From an uncultured Dehalococcoidia bacterium (GTDB taxonomy: Bacteria > Chloroflexota > Dehalococcoidia > Lucifugimonadales > JAAXIE01), in assembly GCA_951813255.1 (NCBI GenBank), contig OX638353.1, positions 682,001-746,000 on the forward strand: a stretch of 64,000 bases of DNA, in the 5' to 3' direction. Numbering within the stretch: the stretch's first letter is position 1; every line of letters begins with the position of its first letter. Both the position numbers and the translations under genes were made by a program. Below, one piece after another: positions 42,514 to 51,818 of this stretch. The notes beneath the pieces were generated by a model. That model had not been told where the DNA came from. It saw only the letters and a program-made list of their open reading frames with translations, and made no database searches.

Positions 42514-44160
42514 ATGCGCACCGTTGATGCCGTCGCCGAAATACTGAAACGCGAAGGGGTGGAGTACCTGCCCTGCTTCCCTACCACCCCAGTCATCGAG
42601 GCCTGCGCAGCCGCTGGTATCCGCCCCATCGTATGCCGTCAGGAACGGGTCGGTGTTGGCATCGCCGACGGCTACAGCCGCATCACCAACGGCAAGAAGC
42701 CCGGTGTGTTCGCCTGCCAGTACGGTCCCGGTGCGGAAAACGCCTACTCAGGCGTTGCCACTGCCTTCTCCGACTCAGTCCCAATGCTGCTTCTGCCCAT
42801 GGGAAACGCCCATAGCTTGGCCGGAGTCGAGCCCCACTACAACTCCCGCGATAGCTATAGCACCGTCACCAAGCGCGTGGAGGAAGTCAATTCCCCCGAT
42901 CGGGTGTCGGAAGTCATGCGACGCGCCTTTTCCTCTCTCAGAATGGGGCGTCCCGGCCCGGTGATGGTGGAGATCCCCGCAGACATCGGGTTGGACGAAG
43001 TCGACGAGTCCGCCCTAGGATATCGCCCCGTAAATACCGCCAAGTCGGCCGCTGACTCCCGCGACATTGATCAGGTGGCCCGTGTGCTGCTGGATGCGAG
43101 CGCCCCCATCGTCCACGCTGGCCAAGGCGTGATGTACGCCGAAGCCTGCGAGGAACTCATCGAGTTGGCCGAGCTGCTCCAGATCCCTGTCATGACCACC
43201 CTAGCTGGCAAGAGTGCCTTCCCCGAAAGGCATCCTCTAGCCTTGGGCGCAGGCAGTGGCGTGATGTCCGGCCAGTTGTACCACTTCTTGCGCAACGCTG
43301 ATGTCGTGTTCGGCATCGGCACCAGCTTCACCAAGCACGGCATGTGTACCAACATCCCCGCCGGCAAGGTGATGATTCAAGCCACTAGCGACGAGACCGA
43401 CATCAACAAGAGCTACGACATCGACTACCCTGTAGTTGGCGACGCCAAGCTGGTGCTCCGCCAGTTGATCGACGCAGTGCGTGACCGCCTGAACGGCCAG
43501 TCACGCACTGGAAACGGTGTGGCCGACGAAGTCGCCCGGGTGAAGCAGGAGTGGCTTGCCGAGTGGATGCCCAAGCTCACTTCCAACGACACCCCCATCA
43601 ACCCCTACCGCGTGCTCTGGGAGTTCATGCACACTATCGACCCCAACGAGGCCATTGTGACCCACGACTCCGGCGGACCCCGCAACCAGATCGTTCCCTT
43701 TTATGAAGCTGGAGGCCCCCGCACTTACATCGGCTGGGGCAAGTCCCACGGCTTGGGCACCGGCTTGGGCCTGAACATTGGTGCCAAGCTGGCTGCACCG
43801 GAGAAGATGTGCGTCAACTTCATGGGCGACGCTGCCTTTGGCATGACTGGCCTCGACTTCGAGACCGCCGTCCGCTGCCGCATACCCATCGTATGCGTGG
43901 TTTTGAACAACTCCACCATGGCCGTGGAAACTGGCGCCATGCGCACCTCCCATGAGCTCTACAACACCCGCGACCTAGGTGGCGACTACGCCGAGCTTGG
44001 CCGGGCCATGGGCGGTTACGCCGAGCGCATCACCGACCCCGCAGAAATCGCCCCTGCCTTCCAGCGGGCCCGGCGCGTGACCGAGCAGGAAGGGCAAGCG
44101 GTGCTGCTCGAGTTCATCACCACTGACGAGCACACCTACTCCCTCAGTCGTGCCCTCTAG
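42514..44160 (+). CDS. Thiamine-diphosphate-dependent enzyme (acetolactate synthase/benzoylformate decarboxylase-like)
   Basis: 548 residues with the three-domain TPP-enzyme layout: N-terminal Pyr domain (GVEYLPCFPTTPVIEACAAAG, CRQERVGVGIADGYSRITNG with the activating Glu), a central domain (VHAGQGVMYAEACEELIELAE) and a C-terminal PP domain with the cofactor motif GDAAFGMTGLDFETAVRC...NN. The cofactor Gly-Asp-Gly is Gly-Asp-Ala here. The substrate is probably a 2-oxo acid, not necessarily pyruvate. GGAGG precedes the ATG. A homologue begins at 62.7 kb. Confidence 0.88.
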   Translation: MRTVDAVAEILKREGVEYLPCFPTTPVIEACAAAGIRPIVCRQERVGVGIADGYSRITNGKKPGVFACQYGPGAENAYSGVATAFSDSVPMLLLPMGNAHSLAGVEPHYNSRDSYSTVTKRVEEVNSPDRVSEVMRRAFSSLRMGRPGPVMVEIPADIGLDEVDESALGYRPVNTAKSAADSRDIDQVARVLLDASAPIVHAGQGVMYAEACEELIELAELLQIPVMTTLAGKSAFPERHPLALGAGSGVMSGQLYHFLRNADVVFGIGTSFTKHGMCTNIPAGKVMIQATSDETDINKSYDIDYPVVGDAKLVLRQLIDAVRDRLNGQSRTGNGVADEVARVKQEWLAEWMPKLTSNDTPINPYRVLWEFMHTIDPNEAIVTHDSGGPRNQIVPFYEAGGPRTYIGWGKSHGLGTGLGLNIGAKLAAPEKMCVNFMGDAAFGMTGLDFETAVRCRIPIVCVVLNNSTMAVETGAMRTSHELYNTRDLGGDYAELGRAMGGYAERITDPAEIAPAFQRARRVTEQEGQAVLLEFITTDEHTYSLSRAL

Positions 44161-44185
44161 ACGGTCTTCAGTCCAACAGGTGAAT

Positions 44186-44590
44186 GTGAGCGACAGGCGT
44201 AACATTCTCAGTCATGGGCTAGTCCGGCTCAGCGCGGCGGTTCTTCTCCTCGTCATGGGAACCGCCGTCGCATGTGGCGGGGACGCTGCGGCTACAGTGG
44301 CCCCAGCGCCCACCGTGCCCCCGGTGGACCAACCCTCGCCAGCTCTGACCGCTGAGGAACAGACGGCCCTCGACTACCTAGCCACGGAGCTCGGTGTGGA
44401 CCCAGGCGACATCTCCCACATCGACACGGAATACAAAGATTGGCCCGATGGCAGCATCGGGTGTCCAGAGCCGGATACAGCCTATATCCAGGTAATAACG
44501 CCCGGGTACAAATATATCTTCTCCCATTTGGGAGAACATCACGCCGTCCACTCCGGGATAGATGGGCGAGGGATGGTCTACTGCAAGTAG
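44186..44590 (+). CDS. Putative lipoprotein
   Basis: About 134 residues from the GTG at 44186. Signal peptide LVRLSAAVLLLVMGTAVAC ends in a lipobox Cys, followed by a Pro/Ala/Thr-rich linker, then a small globular part (YLATELGVDPGDISHIDTEY, DGSIGCPEPD) with two Cys. Family unknown; similar short lipoproteins with a DGSIGCPxP motif are common in Chloroflexota. Confidence 0.65.
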   Translation: MSDRRNILSHGLVRLSAAVLLLVMGTAVACGGDAAATVAPAPTVPPVDQPSPALTAEEQTALDYLATELGVDPGDISHIDTEYKDWPDGSIGCPEPDTAYIQVITPGYKYIFSHLGEHHAVHSGIDGRGMVYCK

Positions 44591-44622
44591 GAGCCGGCTC
44601 GCAGTCCTATCCCACCAGACCC

Positions 44623-45018
44623 CTAGGCGTCAGCGGCCTTGGGCTCCAGCATCTCCAAGCCCGTCTCCGCTGCCCAAGCCTGCAGCCCGCGCCTCAGTGC
44701 CAGCATCCCCATCGGCAACACAACGCACTCCAAGGCCTCCAGCACCTCTTGGGGGCTGGCCCCGTGCTCAATGGCCAAGCGGATGTGCTCCCGAATCTGG
44801 TCCACATCCGCCTTCAGCGCCGTCTCCACCGCCGTCTGGATTAGCTCCTTGGTCTTCCTGTCCAAAATGCGTTGCCCGGTATAGGAATACACCGTGAAGG
44901 GCGTCAACGCCTTCAACCACTCGAAATCAGCGCTCGCCATGATCTTGTGCATGTCGAACACATAGCCGCGCTCCTTCAGAATGGAATCTAGGTATGCCTG
45001 TCTCTCTTGAGTGGTCAA
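44623..45018 (-). CDS. Carboxymuconolactone decarboxylase family protein
   Basis: 131 residues from a TTG at 45018 that follows AAAGGAGAG; the frame is open to 45063. One CMD domain: LKALTPFTVYSYTGQRILDRK, ELIQTAVETALKADVDQIREHIRLAIEHGASPQEVLEALE. The CxxC of AhpD is absent. Function unknown. Confidence 0.82.
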   Translation of the reverse strand: MTTQERQAYLDSILKERGYVFDMHKIMASADFEWLKALTPFTVYSYTGQRILDRKTKELIQTAVETALKADVDQIREHIRLAIEHGASPQEVLEALECVVLPMGMLALRRGLQAWAAETGLEMLEPKAADA

Positions 45019-45224
45019 GGTCTCTCCTTTCACATCGTGACCGATGGCGTGCTCAGGGCGCAAGCATTAGGTCCTGCTAACCGAAGCAAGGACTGGGACT
45101 CGGTCCCCTCTTTACGCTTGCGCGAAAAGTATGTTACTACAGCCTACACTTGGAGACATCACCTATCGTCACTCAGCGGACTCGCCTGCAAGTGCCGGGG
45201 TGGCTAAACCACGGAAGGAGCGCC

Positions 45225-46352
45225 ATGCCTAAGAAGGCAGCCTTCGTTTACGACGATGCTATGTCCCAGCACGTGCTCAGGGATGATCACCCTCTGAAAG
45301 CCACACGCCTCCGTTATACCTACGAACTGCTGGACGCCTACGGTGCATTCTCCCGAGAGGACTCTGGCCTAGTGCGGCCGCGCCCTGCCACCGACACAGA
45401 AATCCTGACCGTCCACGCATCCGAATACCTGGAGGCAGTGAGGGGTCTCAGCAGCGGCCTTCAGATCCAGAATCAAGCCTTGTTCAACTTCGGGTCTGGG
45501 GGTGACAACCCAGCCTACCCCGGTATGTACGAGGCCGCCTGCCTCAGCACCGGGGCCTCCTTGGTGGCTGCCCATATGGTGGCTGATGGTGAGGTTGATG
45601 TGGCCTTCAATATCTCCGGGGGTCTTCACCACGCCGCCCGTGGCAACGCCTCAGGCTTCTGCGTATTCAACGACCCTGCCGTGGCGATACGGTACCTGCT
45701 ATCCCGTGGCATGAGAGTCCTCTACGTAGACATTGATGCCCACCACGGCGATGGAGTGCAGAACATCTTCTACCACTCCGACCAGGTGTTGACTATATCC
45801 ATCCACGAATCGGGTCGGTTCCTGTTTCCTGGGACAGGGCACGTAGAAGAGGTGGGAGTGGGCGACGGGAGAGGCTACTCTGTCAACATCCCCTTGTTCC
45901 CTTACACGGGGGACGACGTGTACATCTGGGCGTTCCGCAAAGTAGTCCTGCCACTGGTCGATGCCTTCAAGCCCGATGTGCTGGTGGGACAGTTGGGCAT
46001 CGACAGCTACCAGACCGATCCTCTGACCCACCTGATGCTCACCTCCCAAGGCTACACGCAAGCTGTGACCGAGCTAGCTAACTTGGGATTGCCATGGGTG
46101 GCCATGGGAGGAGGAGGCTATGACCAAGCAGCGGTGGCCCGCTGTTGGTCTCTGGCCTACGGCATCATGCTGGAGACTGAGTGGTCGGATCGCATACCCC
46201 AATCGTATATGGAACGCTACGGCCTTGAGGTGCTACGCGACACGGCAACCCCGGAGGCTGATGAGCCTCTGAAAGAGCGCATGTGGCACTTCGCAGAGGA
46301 AACGGTTCAGGAGGTGGAGCGGTACATCTTCCCCGTCCACCGGCTGGCGTAA
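45225..46352 (+). CDS. Histone deacetylase/AcuC family deacetylase
   Basis: A 375-residue Zn-dependent amidohydrolase acting on acetylated lysines, polyamines or acetoin-pathway proteins. Motifs: active-site His pair in GGLHHAARGNASGFCVFND, metal ligands Asp and His in LYVDIDAHHGDGVQ, and the downstream Asp in QLGIDSYQTDPLTHL, plus the catalytic Tyr in GGGGYD. Start ATG 45225 has GGAAGGAG; the frame opens earlier at 45150 but without a ribosome-binding site. Confidence 0.92.
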   Translation: MPKKAAFVYDDAMSQHVLRDDHPLKATRLRYTYELLDAYGAFSREDSGLVRPRPATDTEILTVHASEYLEAVRGLSSGLQIQNQALFNFGSGGDNPAYPGMYEAACLSTGASLVAAHMVADGEVDVAFNISGGLHHAARGNASGFCVFNDPAVAIRYLLSRGMRVLYVDIDAHHGDGVQNIFYHSDQVLTISIHESGRFLFPGTGHVEEVGVGDGRGYSVNIPLFPYTGDDVYIWAFRKVVLPLVDAFKPDVLVGQLGIDSYQTDPLTHLMLTSQGYTQAVTELANLGLPWVAMGGGGYDQAAVARCWSLAYGIMLETEWSDRIPQSYMERYGLEVLRDTATPEADEPLKERMWHFAEETVQEVERYIFPVHRLA

Positions 46353-46390
46353 ACGTATTGGCTAACCTAGGCGCGTCGCGACGTGAGCCC

Positions 46391-46675
46391 CTACTCCTCG
46401 GCTCCCTGTCGTAGAAGTGCCTTGGCGCTCTCTGCTACACCCTCGTCGACGCAGTCGAGGTAGGCGGCATAAACTGCGCGGTTCAGTGCGTTCATTAGCC
46501 ATTCATCCTGGCTTGGGTCATCCTGATAGCTTCGTCGCACGGCCACCACCCGCTCCAGCAGGCCTAGGCCGTACATCTGCAATGGGTTGAGTTCATCGTC
46601 TTCCGCCAGTGTATCCGGCGGGAGTCCTTCGTGGACTATTGTGCCTTCTTCTGATCCTTGGACTGTATCCCCCAT
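46391..46675 (-). CDS. Hypothetical protein downstream of dnaK
   Basis: A 94-residue acidic, helical protein (LGLLERVVAVRRSYQDDPSQ, WLMNALNRAVYAAYLDCVDEG). No family recognised. It lies 77 nt after dnaK on the same strand and may be the last gene of the hspR operon. Confidence 0.55.
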   Translation of the reverse strand: MGDTVQGSEEGTIVHEGLPPDTLAEDDELNPLQMYGLGLLERVVAVRRSYQDDPSQDEWLMNALNRAVYAAYLDCVDEGVAESAKALLRQGAEE

Positions 46676-46752
46676 TAGTTCTCACCTCAGCTACCTTTGA
46701 CTCAGCCATTATACGACAAATGAGTCGCGATTGGCCTATTATCTGGTCTTAC

Positions 46753-48651
46753 TTAAAGCTCCCGGTACTCGCCCTCTACCGTTCCGCCGGGCTGTTGGTC
46801 GTCTCCCGGTACATCCTCCATATCAGGACCGGTAGGAGCCCCGGCTTGGGCGTAGACGGCCTGCCCCAGCCGCTGCACGCTGCCATTGAGGTCGGTGATG
46901 CCCGACCGCATGCCTTCTAGATCGTTGTTCTGTAGCGCCTGTTTCAGAGTGGCAATCTTGCCTTCCACTTCCTGTTTCAGGTCCTCCGGCACCTTGTCGG
47001 CGTTGTCCGCCAGCATCTTCTCGGTGTTGTAGACCAGGCTCTCGGCTTGGTTCCGTACCTCCGCCTCTTCTCTTTTGCGTTGGTCCTCAGCAGCAAACTG
47101 CTGCGCCTCGTTCACCATACGGTCAATGTCATCCTTGGCCAACCCCGAGTCGGGCTGGATCACTATCTTTTGCTCACGACCCGTGCCTTTATCCCGCGCT
47201 GCTACGCTGAGTATCCCGTTTGCGTCGATGTCGAAGGTGACGTCGATTTGAGGCACTCCCCGTGGTGCTGGCAGCAGGCCGTCTAGGATAAAACGGCCTA
47301 TGGACTTGTTGTCCGTAGCCATGGGACGCTCACCCTGTAACACATGTATCTCTACACTGGTTTGGCCGTCGGCGGCGGTGGTGAAAGTCTCTGTCTTTGC
47401 CGTGGGAATCGTGGTGTTGCGTGCGATGAGCGCCGTGGAAACGCTGCCCAAAGTCTCCAGGCCAAGGGTTAGAGGCGTAACATCTAGTAGCAGGATATCC
47501 CGCACATCCCCTGTGAGCACCCCGCCCTGTACTGCTGCTCCCAAGGCAACTGCCTCGTCGGGGTTGACGCTGCGATGAGGCTCCTTCGAAAATAACTGAG
47601 TCACCCTCTGCTGCACCGCTGGCATGCGCGTCATGCCGCCCACTAGAATGACCTCGCCCACCTCTCCTGCCGACCAACCTGCGTCCTGCAGCGCTTGGCG
47701 GCAGGGCTGCCCCACCCGGTCTAGCAACGATGACACCATCTGCTCTAACCGCGATCGGCTGAGATTCAAGACCAAGTGCTTGGGACCGCTCGCGTCAGCG
47801 GTGATAAAAGGCAGGTTGATTTCCGTTTCCAGTACCGTGGAGAGCTCCACCTTCGCCTTCTCCGCAGCGTCGCGCAGTCTTTGTACTGCCATCCGGTCCG
47901 TGGCCAGGTCGATCCCCGTCTCCTGCCGGAACTCCTGAATCAGCCAGTTCATCACCTCTTGGTCGAAGTCGTCCCCTCCCAGGTAGGTGTCGCCATTGGT
48001 GGACTTCACCTCCAGAACGCCTTCACCCATCTCAAGCAGCGTGATATCGAAGGTCCCTCCGCCGAGGTCGAAGACGGCAATCTTGCTCGCGGCGCTCTGT
48101 TTGTCCATCCCATACACTAGCGACGCTGCAGTGGGTTCGTTGACGATGCGTAGCACTTCCAAGCCAGCGATTTTCCCTGCGTCCATCGTTGCCTGCCGCT
48201 GGGCGTCATTAAAGTATGCAGGCACCGTGATGACCGCTTGGGTGATCTTCTCGCCGAGTTTGGCCTCGCAGTCCTGCTTTATCTTCTGTAGCACCATGGC
48301 CGAAACCTGTGGCGGAGCGTAGTCCTTGCCCGCCATCTCCACATGAGCATCGCCATTGGAGGCTCGAATGATCTTATAGGGCAGCATACTGGCCGCCCGT
48401 GTCACCTCGGGGTCGTCGAATTTGCGACCCATCAGGCGCTTCACTGAGAAGACGGTGTTCTCAGGGTTGGTGACGGCCTGACGCTTGGCCATCTGCCCCA
48501 CGTACATCTCCGAAGAACGTGGGTTCACAGCTACTACCGACGGGGTAATGCGCCCGCCCTCGGCGTTCTCTACCACGGCGGGCTCGCTGGCCTCAATCAC
48601 GCTGGCCACCGAGTTTGTGGTGCCTAGGTCAATTCCCAGGACTTTAGGCAT
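46753..48651 (-). CDS. dnaK: Chaperone DnaK (Hsp70)
   Basis: 632 residues, full Hsp70 length. ATPase domain: [19 protein letters not shown], the phosphate loop [19 protein letters not shown], and [17 protein letters not shown]. Substrate-binding domain: [16 protein letters not shown], and [16 protein letters not shown]. The C-terminus ends in an acidic tail ([21 protein letters not shown], split by the linker). It is downstream of grpE in an hspR-grpE-dnaK operon. No dnaJ follows in the window. Confidence 0.98.
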   Translation of the reverse strand: MPKVLGIDLGTTNSVASVIEASEPAVVENAEGGRITPSVVAVNPRSSEMYVGQMAKRQAVTNPENTVFSVKRLMGRKFDDPEVTRAASMLPYKIIRASNGDAHVEMAGKDYAPPQVSAMVLQKIKQDCEAKLGEKITQAVITVPAYFNDAQRQATMDAGKIAGLEVLRIVNEPTAASLVYGMDKQSAASKIAVFDLGGGTFDITLLEMGEGVLEVKSTNGDTYLGGDDFDQEVMNWLIQEFRQETGIDLATDRMAVQRLRDAAEKAKVELSTVLETEINLPFITADASGPKHLVLNLSRSRLEQMVSSLLDRVGQPCRQALQDAGWSAGEVGEVILVGGMTRMPAVQQRVTQLFSKEPHRSVNPDEAVALGAAVQGGVLTGDVRDILLLDVTPLTLGLETLGSVSTALIARNTTIPTAKTETFTTAADGQTSVEIHVLQGERPMATDNKSIGRFILDGLLPAPRGVPQIDVTFDIDANGILSVAARDKGTGREQKIVIQPDSGLAKDDIDRMVNEAQQFAAEDQRKREEAEVRNQAESLVYNTEKMLADNADKVPEDLKQEVEGKIATLKQALQNNDLEGMRSGITDLNGSVQRLGQAVYAQAGAPTGPDMEDVPGDDQQPGGTVEGEYREL

Positions 48652-48736
48652 CGTCCGACCTCCTATAACTATTCCAGTTCTTGATGTGTCTGAGGGCTTG
48701 CTGCTCGCTTTCAGCCAACCCTTGCTGATTCGTGGT

Positions 48737-49300
48737 CTATTGGGTCTGTTCCGGGTTGCGTGCTAGGATAACTTGGGCGGGACGCAGTACCCGGCCATTT
48801 AAGGTGTACCCCGGCCTTACCACCGAAACTACCTGTCCCTCACTATGAGTGGTGCTTTCGGCGAATCCCAAGGCCTCGTGCTGTGCTGGGTCGAATTCCT
48901 GCCCGTCGGCTACTAGCATCGTGGTTCCTTCAGATTCGAGGATTCCTAGGAGCTTGCGATTGATGAGCCCCACTCCTTCGGCCCATGCCTTTCCTTCTGG
49001 CCCGTCGGGCATGTGATCTAAGGCCATCCCGAAATCGTCCAACACAGGCAGCAATTTGCTGATGAGTCCCGCATTCAAGTGTTTCACCATGTCTTCCCGC
49101 TCTTGGTCAGACCGGCGCTTGTAGTTGACGAAATCGGCTTGCACCCGCTGTAGGGCTGTCCGCATCTCTTCAAGCTGCGTGTTCAACTTGAATACCTGCT
49201 CATCGGCCGGCAAAGACCCCAAGGCCTCTGTAACCTCGGACAAAAAGGCTTGGTCCTCTTCCGGTAGCTCGTAGCCGTCAGGCATGGGATTCTCACTCAT
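48737..49300 (-). CDS. grpE: Nucleotide exchange factor GrpE
   Basis: 187 residues: a long coiled-coil N-terminus ([20 protein letters not shown]), the [14 protein letters not shown] segment, [18 protein letters not shown], and the beta-domain signature [20 protein letters not shown]...[18 protein letters not shown]. Its ATG overlaps the hspR stop region by 8 nt, so it is translationally coupled. Confidence 0.96.
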   Translation of the reverse strand: MSENPMPDGYELPEEDQAFLSEVTEALGSLPADEQVFKLNTQLEEMRTALQRVQADFVNYKRRSDQEREDMVKHLNAGLISKLLPVLDDFGMALDHMPDGPEGKAWAEGVGLINRKLLGILESEGTTMLVADGQEFDPAQHEALGFAESTTHSEGQVVSVVRPGYTLNGRVLRPAQVILARNPEQTQ

Positions 49301-49721
49301 TGCTCTGGCCCTGGTCTGTGGGTGTATCGCCTATAGGCAGGTTGATTGCCGAAAAAAGCCGTTCCATCTCTTGCTCCAACACTCTGCGCATCCGCTCCGC
49401 CTCTTCTAGTTGGCTTAGCCTTCGGTGCATCTCCAGTAGTTGGCTAACCAAGGTGAGTGCCCACTCCACGCCTGCTAAGTTCAGGCCCAGCGTCACCTCC
49501 ATGTGGCGGATTAAACGAAGCTGGTAGAGGTCGTCCTCCGAGTAGAGACGCAACATGCCGATTGTACGCGCCGGTTGCACCAGTCCAAGGCGCTCATACT
49601 TGCGCAGCGTCTGCGGGTGCATCTCCAGCAGCCGCGCCGCCACGCTTATCACGTACACGCCCTCCGTGGCCCGAGGATTACCCCCCGTTCCTTCCGACTG
49701 CCTTTGGGTCACATCAGGCAC
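49293..49721 (-). CDS. hspR: HspR-type MerR-family heat-shock repressor
   Basis: 142 residues from a GTG at 49721 (ribosome-binding site AAGGAGAG). The MerR-like domain is YVISVAARLLEMHPQTLRKYERLGLVQPARTIGMLRLYSEDDLYQLRLIRHM, split here only for description, followed by a coiled coil. Represses the dnaK operon by binding inverted repeats. The frame is open to 49922, but the promoter and palindrome lie there, so the longer N-terminus (low complexity, Ser/Arg/Gln) cannot be translated from this transcript. First gene of hspR-grpE-dnaK. Confidence 0.88.
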   Translation of the reverse strand: MPDVTQRQSEGTGGNPRATEGVYVISVAARLLEMHPQTLRKYERLGLVQPARTIGMLRLYSEDDLYQLRLIRHMEVTLGLNLAGVEWALTLVSQLLEMHRRLSQLEEAERMRRVLEQEMERLFSAINLPIGDTPTDQGQSNE

Positions 49722-49893
49722 ACTCTCTCCTTGGCCTTGCTTTGCTAGAGATGTGTGTTCGGGCCTGATGCGCACTCGAGAGGAAGGAGGAGATGGTTCG
49801 GTGGAAGTGATGCCGACACGTGAAGATCGGTCCCCATGGGTCGATGACTGTCGTCGTGTGTGTTGTCTGTTATCCAATTCTTGCCTCGAAGTC

Positions 49894-49922
49894 ATCCTAG
49901 TACTTGACACGGTCTGTGTCAA
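49894..49922 (-). promoter_or_regulatory. hspR-grpE-dnaK promoter
   Basis: Minus strand TTGACA (49922-49917), 17-bp spacer, TAGGAT (49899-49894). The -35 box is one arm of the operator palindrome. Confidence 0.72.
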
Positions 49923-49924
49923 GT
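49902..49924. promoter_or_regulatory. HspR operator (HAIR-like palindrome)
   Basis: ACTTGACAC GGTCT GTGTCAAGT, a perfect 9-bp inverted repeat resembling the HAIR element CTTGAGT-N7-ACTCAAG. It covers the -35 boxes of two divergent promoters. Confidence 0.8.
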
Positions 49925-49932
49925 CAGATAAT
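49904..49932 (+). promoter_or_regulatory. Divergent promoter towards the zinc-ribbon gene
   Basis: TTGACA (49904-49909), 17-bp spacer, GATAAT (49927-49932). Its -35 box is the other arm of the operator palindrome, so the small gene should be co-controlled by HspR. Confidence 0.68.
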
Positions 49933-49964
49933 ACTGCTTGGATAATAAATTTGGAGTTGGTGCC

Positions 49965-50192
49965 GTGAGCTTAAACTTAGAGAAGCCAGCCCTCTTCCTG
50001 AAAAAGTGCCCTAGGTGTGGCGGCGACCTCTCGCTGACACGGGACATCCACGGTCGTTATATCAGCTGTCTTCAATGTGGACTCCTGAAGGACATCGAGG
50101 ACAAAGTGGCCCCGTCTCGGCCAGGGCTCCCTGTTAAGCTGGAAGCCCACCCCCAGCCCCGCTACCGCCATGTCGCCAGTTTGGTACCCTAG
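49965..50192 (+). CDS. Small zinc-ribbon protein, probable HspR target
   Basis: A 75-residue protein with a treble-clef/zinc-ribbon pair: CPRCGGDLSLTRDIHGRYISCLQCG (C-x2-C and C-x2-C, 18 residues apart). The GTG at 49965 follows GGAG. No family can be named; similar ribbons occur in small RNA- or protein-binding factors. Transcribed divergently from hspR, from a promoter covered by the same operator. Confidence 0.7.
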   Translation: MSLNLEKPALFLKKCPRCGGDLSLTRDIHGRYISCLQCGLLKDIEDKVAPSRPGLPVKLEAHPQPRYRHVASLVP

Positions 50193-50827
50193 CCGGTGAG
50201 CTCGGGCCAGAAGCGCTCTTGCTTCCAGGGATCGCCCTCGTTGTGATAGCCGCGCTCTTCCCAGAACCCTGGCCGGTCCTCGGCCATCAGTTCCAAGCCG
50301 TTGAGCCATTTCGCGCTCTTCCAGCCGTATCTCATCGGCACTAACAACCGGACCGGCCAGCCGTGGTCTGGGGACAGTTCCTCACCGTTGTGCTTGTGGG
50401 CCAGCATGCAGCCCGGTTGCATCAGTAGCTCCACCGACACATTGGTAGTATAGCCCCCGTAGCAGTGAGCCATCACATGCTTGGCCACTGCCGTCAGGCC
50501 TATCAGCTTGACGACTTCTGAGAAGGCCACTCCTTCCCACGTGTTATCTAAAGCGCTCCACTGGGTCACGCAGTGGAAGTCCCCATCGATCTTGCTCCAA
50601 GGGAGTTGCAGGAAGTCCTGCCAGTCCAGTTCAACTTCCTTCTCCACTTCGCCGAACAGGCGCAACCGCCATGTGTCCAGCTCGACCTTCGGGGTCGGCC
50701 CATACGTCAACACTGGGAACTTCCCGGTCACGAACTGACCCGGAGGCACACGTTCTGTGTTGCTTGCCGGGGCTGTCTTAATGTTCTCAGGACTCTTTCG
50801 GAGCACTCTTCCTCTCCCTGCTACCAA
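50189..50827 (-). CDS. Sulfite-oxidase-family molybdopterin protein (YedY/MsrP-like)
   Basis: A 212-residue protein with the SUOX fold: the conserved Cys ligand of molybdenum in FHCVTQWSALDNTWEGVAF, then KHVMAHCYGGYTT and the C-terminal HGWPVRLLVPMRYGWKSAKWLNGLEL. Such stand-alone catalytic subunits reduce methionine sulfoxide or oxidise small substrates. No Tat signal is visible, unlike MsrP. Convergent with, and overlapping by 4 nt, the zinc-ribbon gene. Confidence 0.87.
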   Translation of the reverse strand: MVAGRGRVLRKSPENIKTAPASNTERVPPGQFVTGKFPVLTYGPTPKVELDTWRLRLFGEVEKEVELDWQDFLQLPWSKIDGDFHCVTQWSALDNTWEGVAFSEVVKLIGLTAVAKHVMAHCYGGYTTNVSVELLMQPGCMLAHKHNGEELSPDHGWPVRLLVPMRYGWKSAKWLNGLELMAEDRPGFWEERGYHNEGDPWKQERFWPELTG

Positions 50828-50995
50828 TATCCCTGCCAGACATGCAGGCGTGTGTCTCGCACCTAAGAGACCACCAGCATCCTATGCCCCGTAGCAGAGC
50901 AGTGTCAAACGACCTAGGAGGCAACTTGGTGAGGTCACGCTCCCTCGTGCTGGGAGTCCTAATAGGCTGTGGAACAAGGGTACGTCCAATGTCAC

Positions 50996-51025
50996 TTGCG
51001 AAATCTTTCACAAATTCACTATCAT
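50996..51025 (+). promoter_or_regulatory. Probable promoter of the ccm operon
   Basis: TTGCGA (50996-51001), 18-bp spacer, TATCAT (51020-51025), about 17 nt before the ATG at 51042. Confidence 0.5.
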
Positions 51026-51041
51026 CCTTCCTGAGTTTGAT

Positions 51042-51818
51042 ATGCTTGCAATCATGGGAGCAGCAGACACAAAGCTGGAGCATGAAGCATCGGCAGCGCC
51101 CGCGGCGTCTTCTGCACTACTTGTGCAGGGCCTGCGCAAAGGCTATGGCCGCCAGCCAGTTCTATGGGACTTGGATCTCAGCGTAAGCTGGGGCCAATGC
51201 GTCGCGCTATTCGGGGCCAACGGCGCCGGCAAGACCTCCCTGCTGAAAGTGCTCTCCACCCAAGCCCGCGCAGACTCTGGCATAGTCCGCGTGGCAGACC
51301 ACGATGTTCGCTCCCAGACAGTAGCAGCGGCCCGCCACATCGGCCTCGTCTCCCACCGCCACATGCTCTACGAAGACATGACAGGGATGGAGAACCTGCG
51401 CTTCTACGGCAGGATGTTCAGCTTGGAAGACCTTCCGAGGCGCATCAGCGAAGCCCTTCAAGCCGTAGGTATGGAGCAGCGCGCCAACCAGCGCGTCCGC
51501 AACCTCTCCAATGGTCAGCAAAAGCGCGTTTCCATCGCCCGCGCCATCCTCCACCGTCCCGGTCTCTTGCTTCTGGACGAGCCCGAAGCTGGCCTTGATG
51601 CCGAAGGCGTCCAGCTTCTGGGCGGGATCGTGCGCCAGTGGACCTGCAACGGGGGTAGCGTTCTCATGACCACCCACAACATCGAGCGTGGGCTCGAATG
51701 GGCTGACCGTGCGGTGGTGCTTTCCCGAGGCAGCATCGTGTTCGACCGTCCCAAGGAACAGTTGGATCCTGATGATTTCAGGCACGGCTATAGCAGCGGC
51801 TTGGGCTTGGGGTCGTGA
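51042..51818 (+). CDS. ccmA: Heme exporter ATP-binding protein CcmA
   Basis: ATPase of the CcmABCDE complex that releases heme-loaded CcmE. 258 residues: Walker A FGANGAGKTSLLKVL, signature NLSNGQQKRVSIARAI, Walker B LLLLDEPEAGLDAEG, and the switch His TTHNIERGL. ccmB overlaps its end by 4 nt. A second ATG at 51054 may be used. Confidence 0.92.
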   Translation: MLAIMGAADTKLEHEASAAPAASSALLVQGLRKGYGRQPVLWDLDLSVSWGQCVALFGANGAGKTSLLKVLSTQARADSGIVRVADHDVRSQTVAAARHIGLVSHRHMLYEDMTGMENLRFYGRMFSLEDLPRRISEALQAVGMEQRANQRVRNLSNGQQKRVSIARAILHRPGLLLLDEPEAGLDAEGVQLLGGIVRQWTCNGGSVLMTTHNIERGLEWADRAVVLSRGSIVFDRPKEQLDPDDFRHGYSSGLGLGS

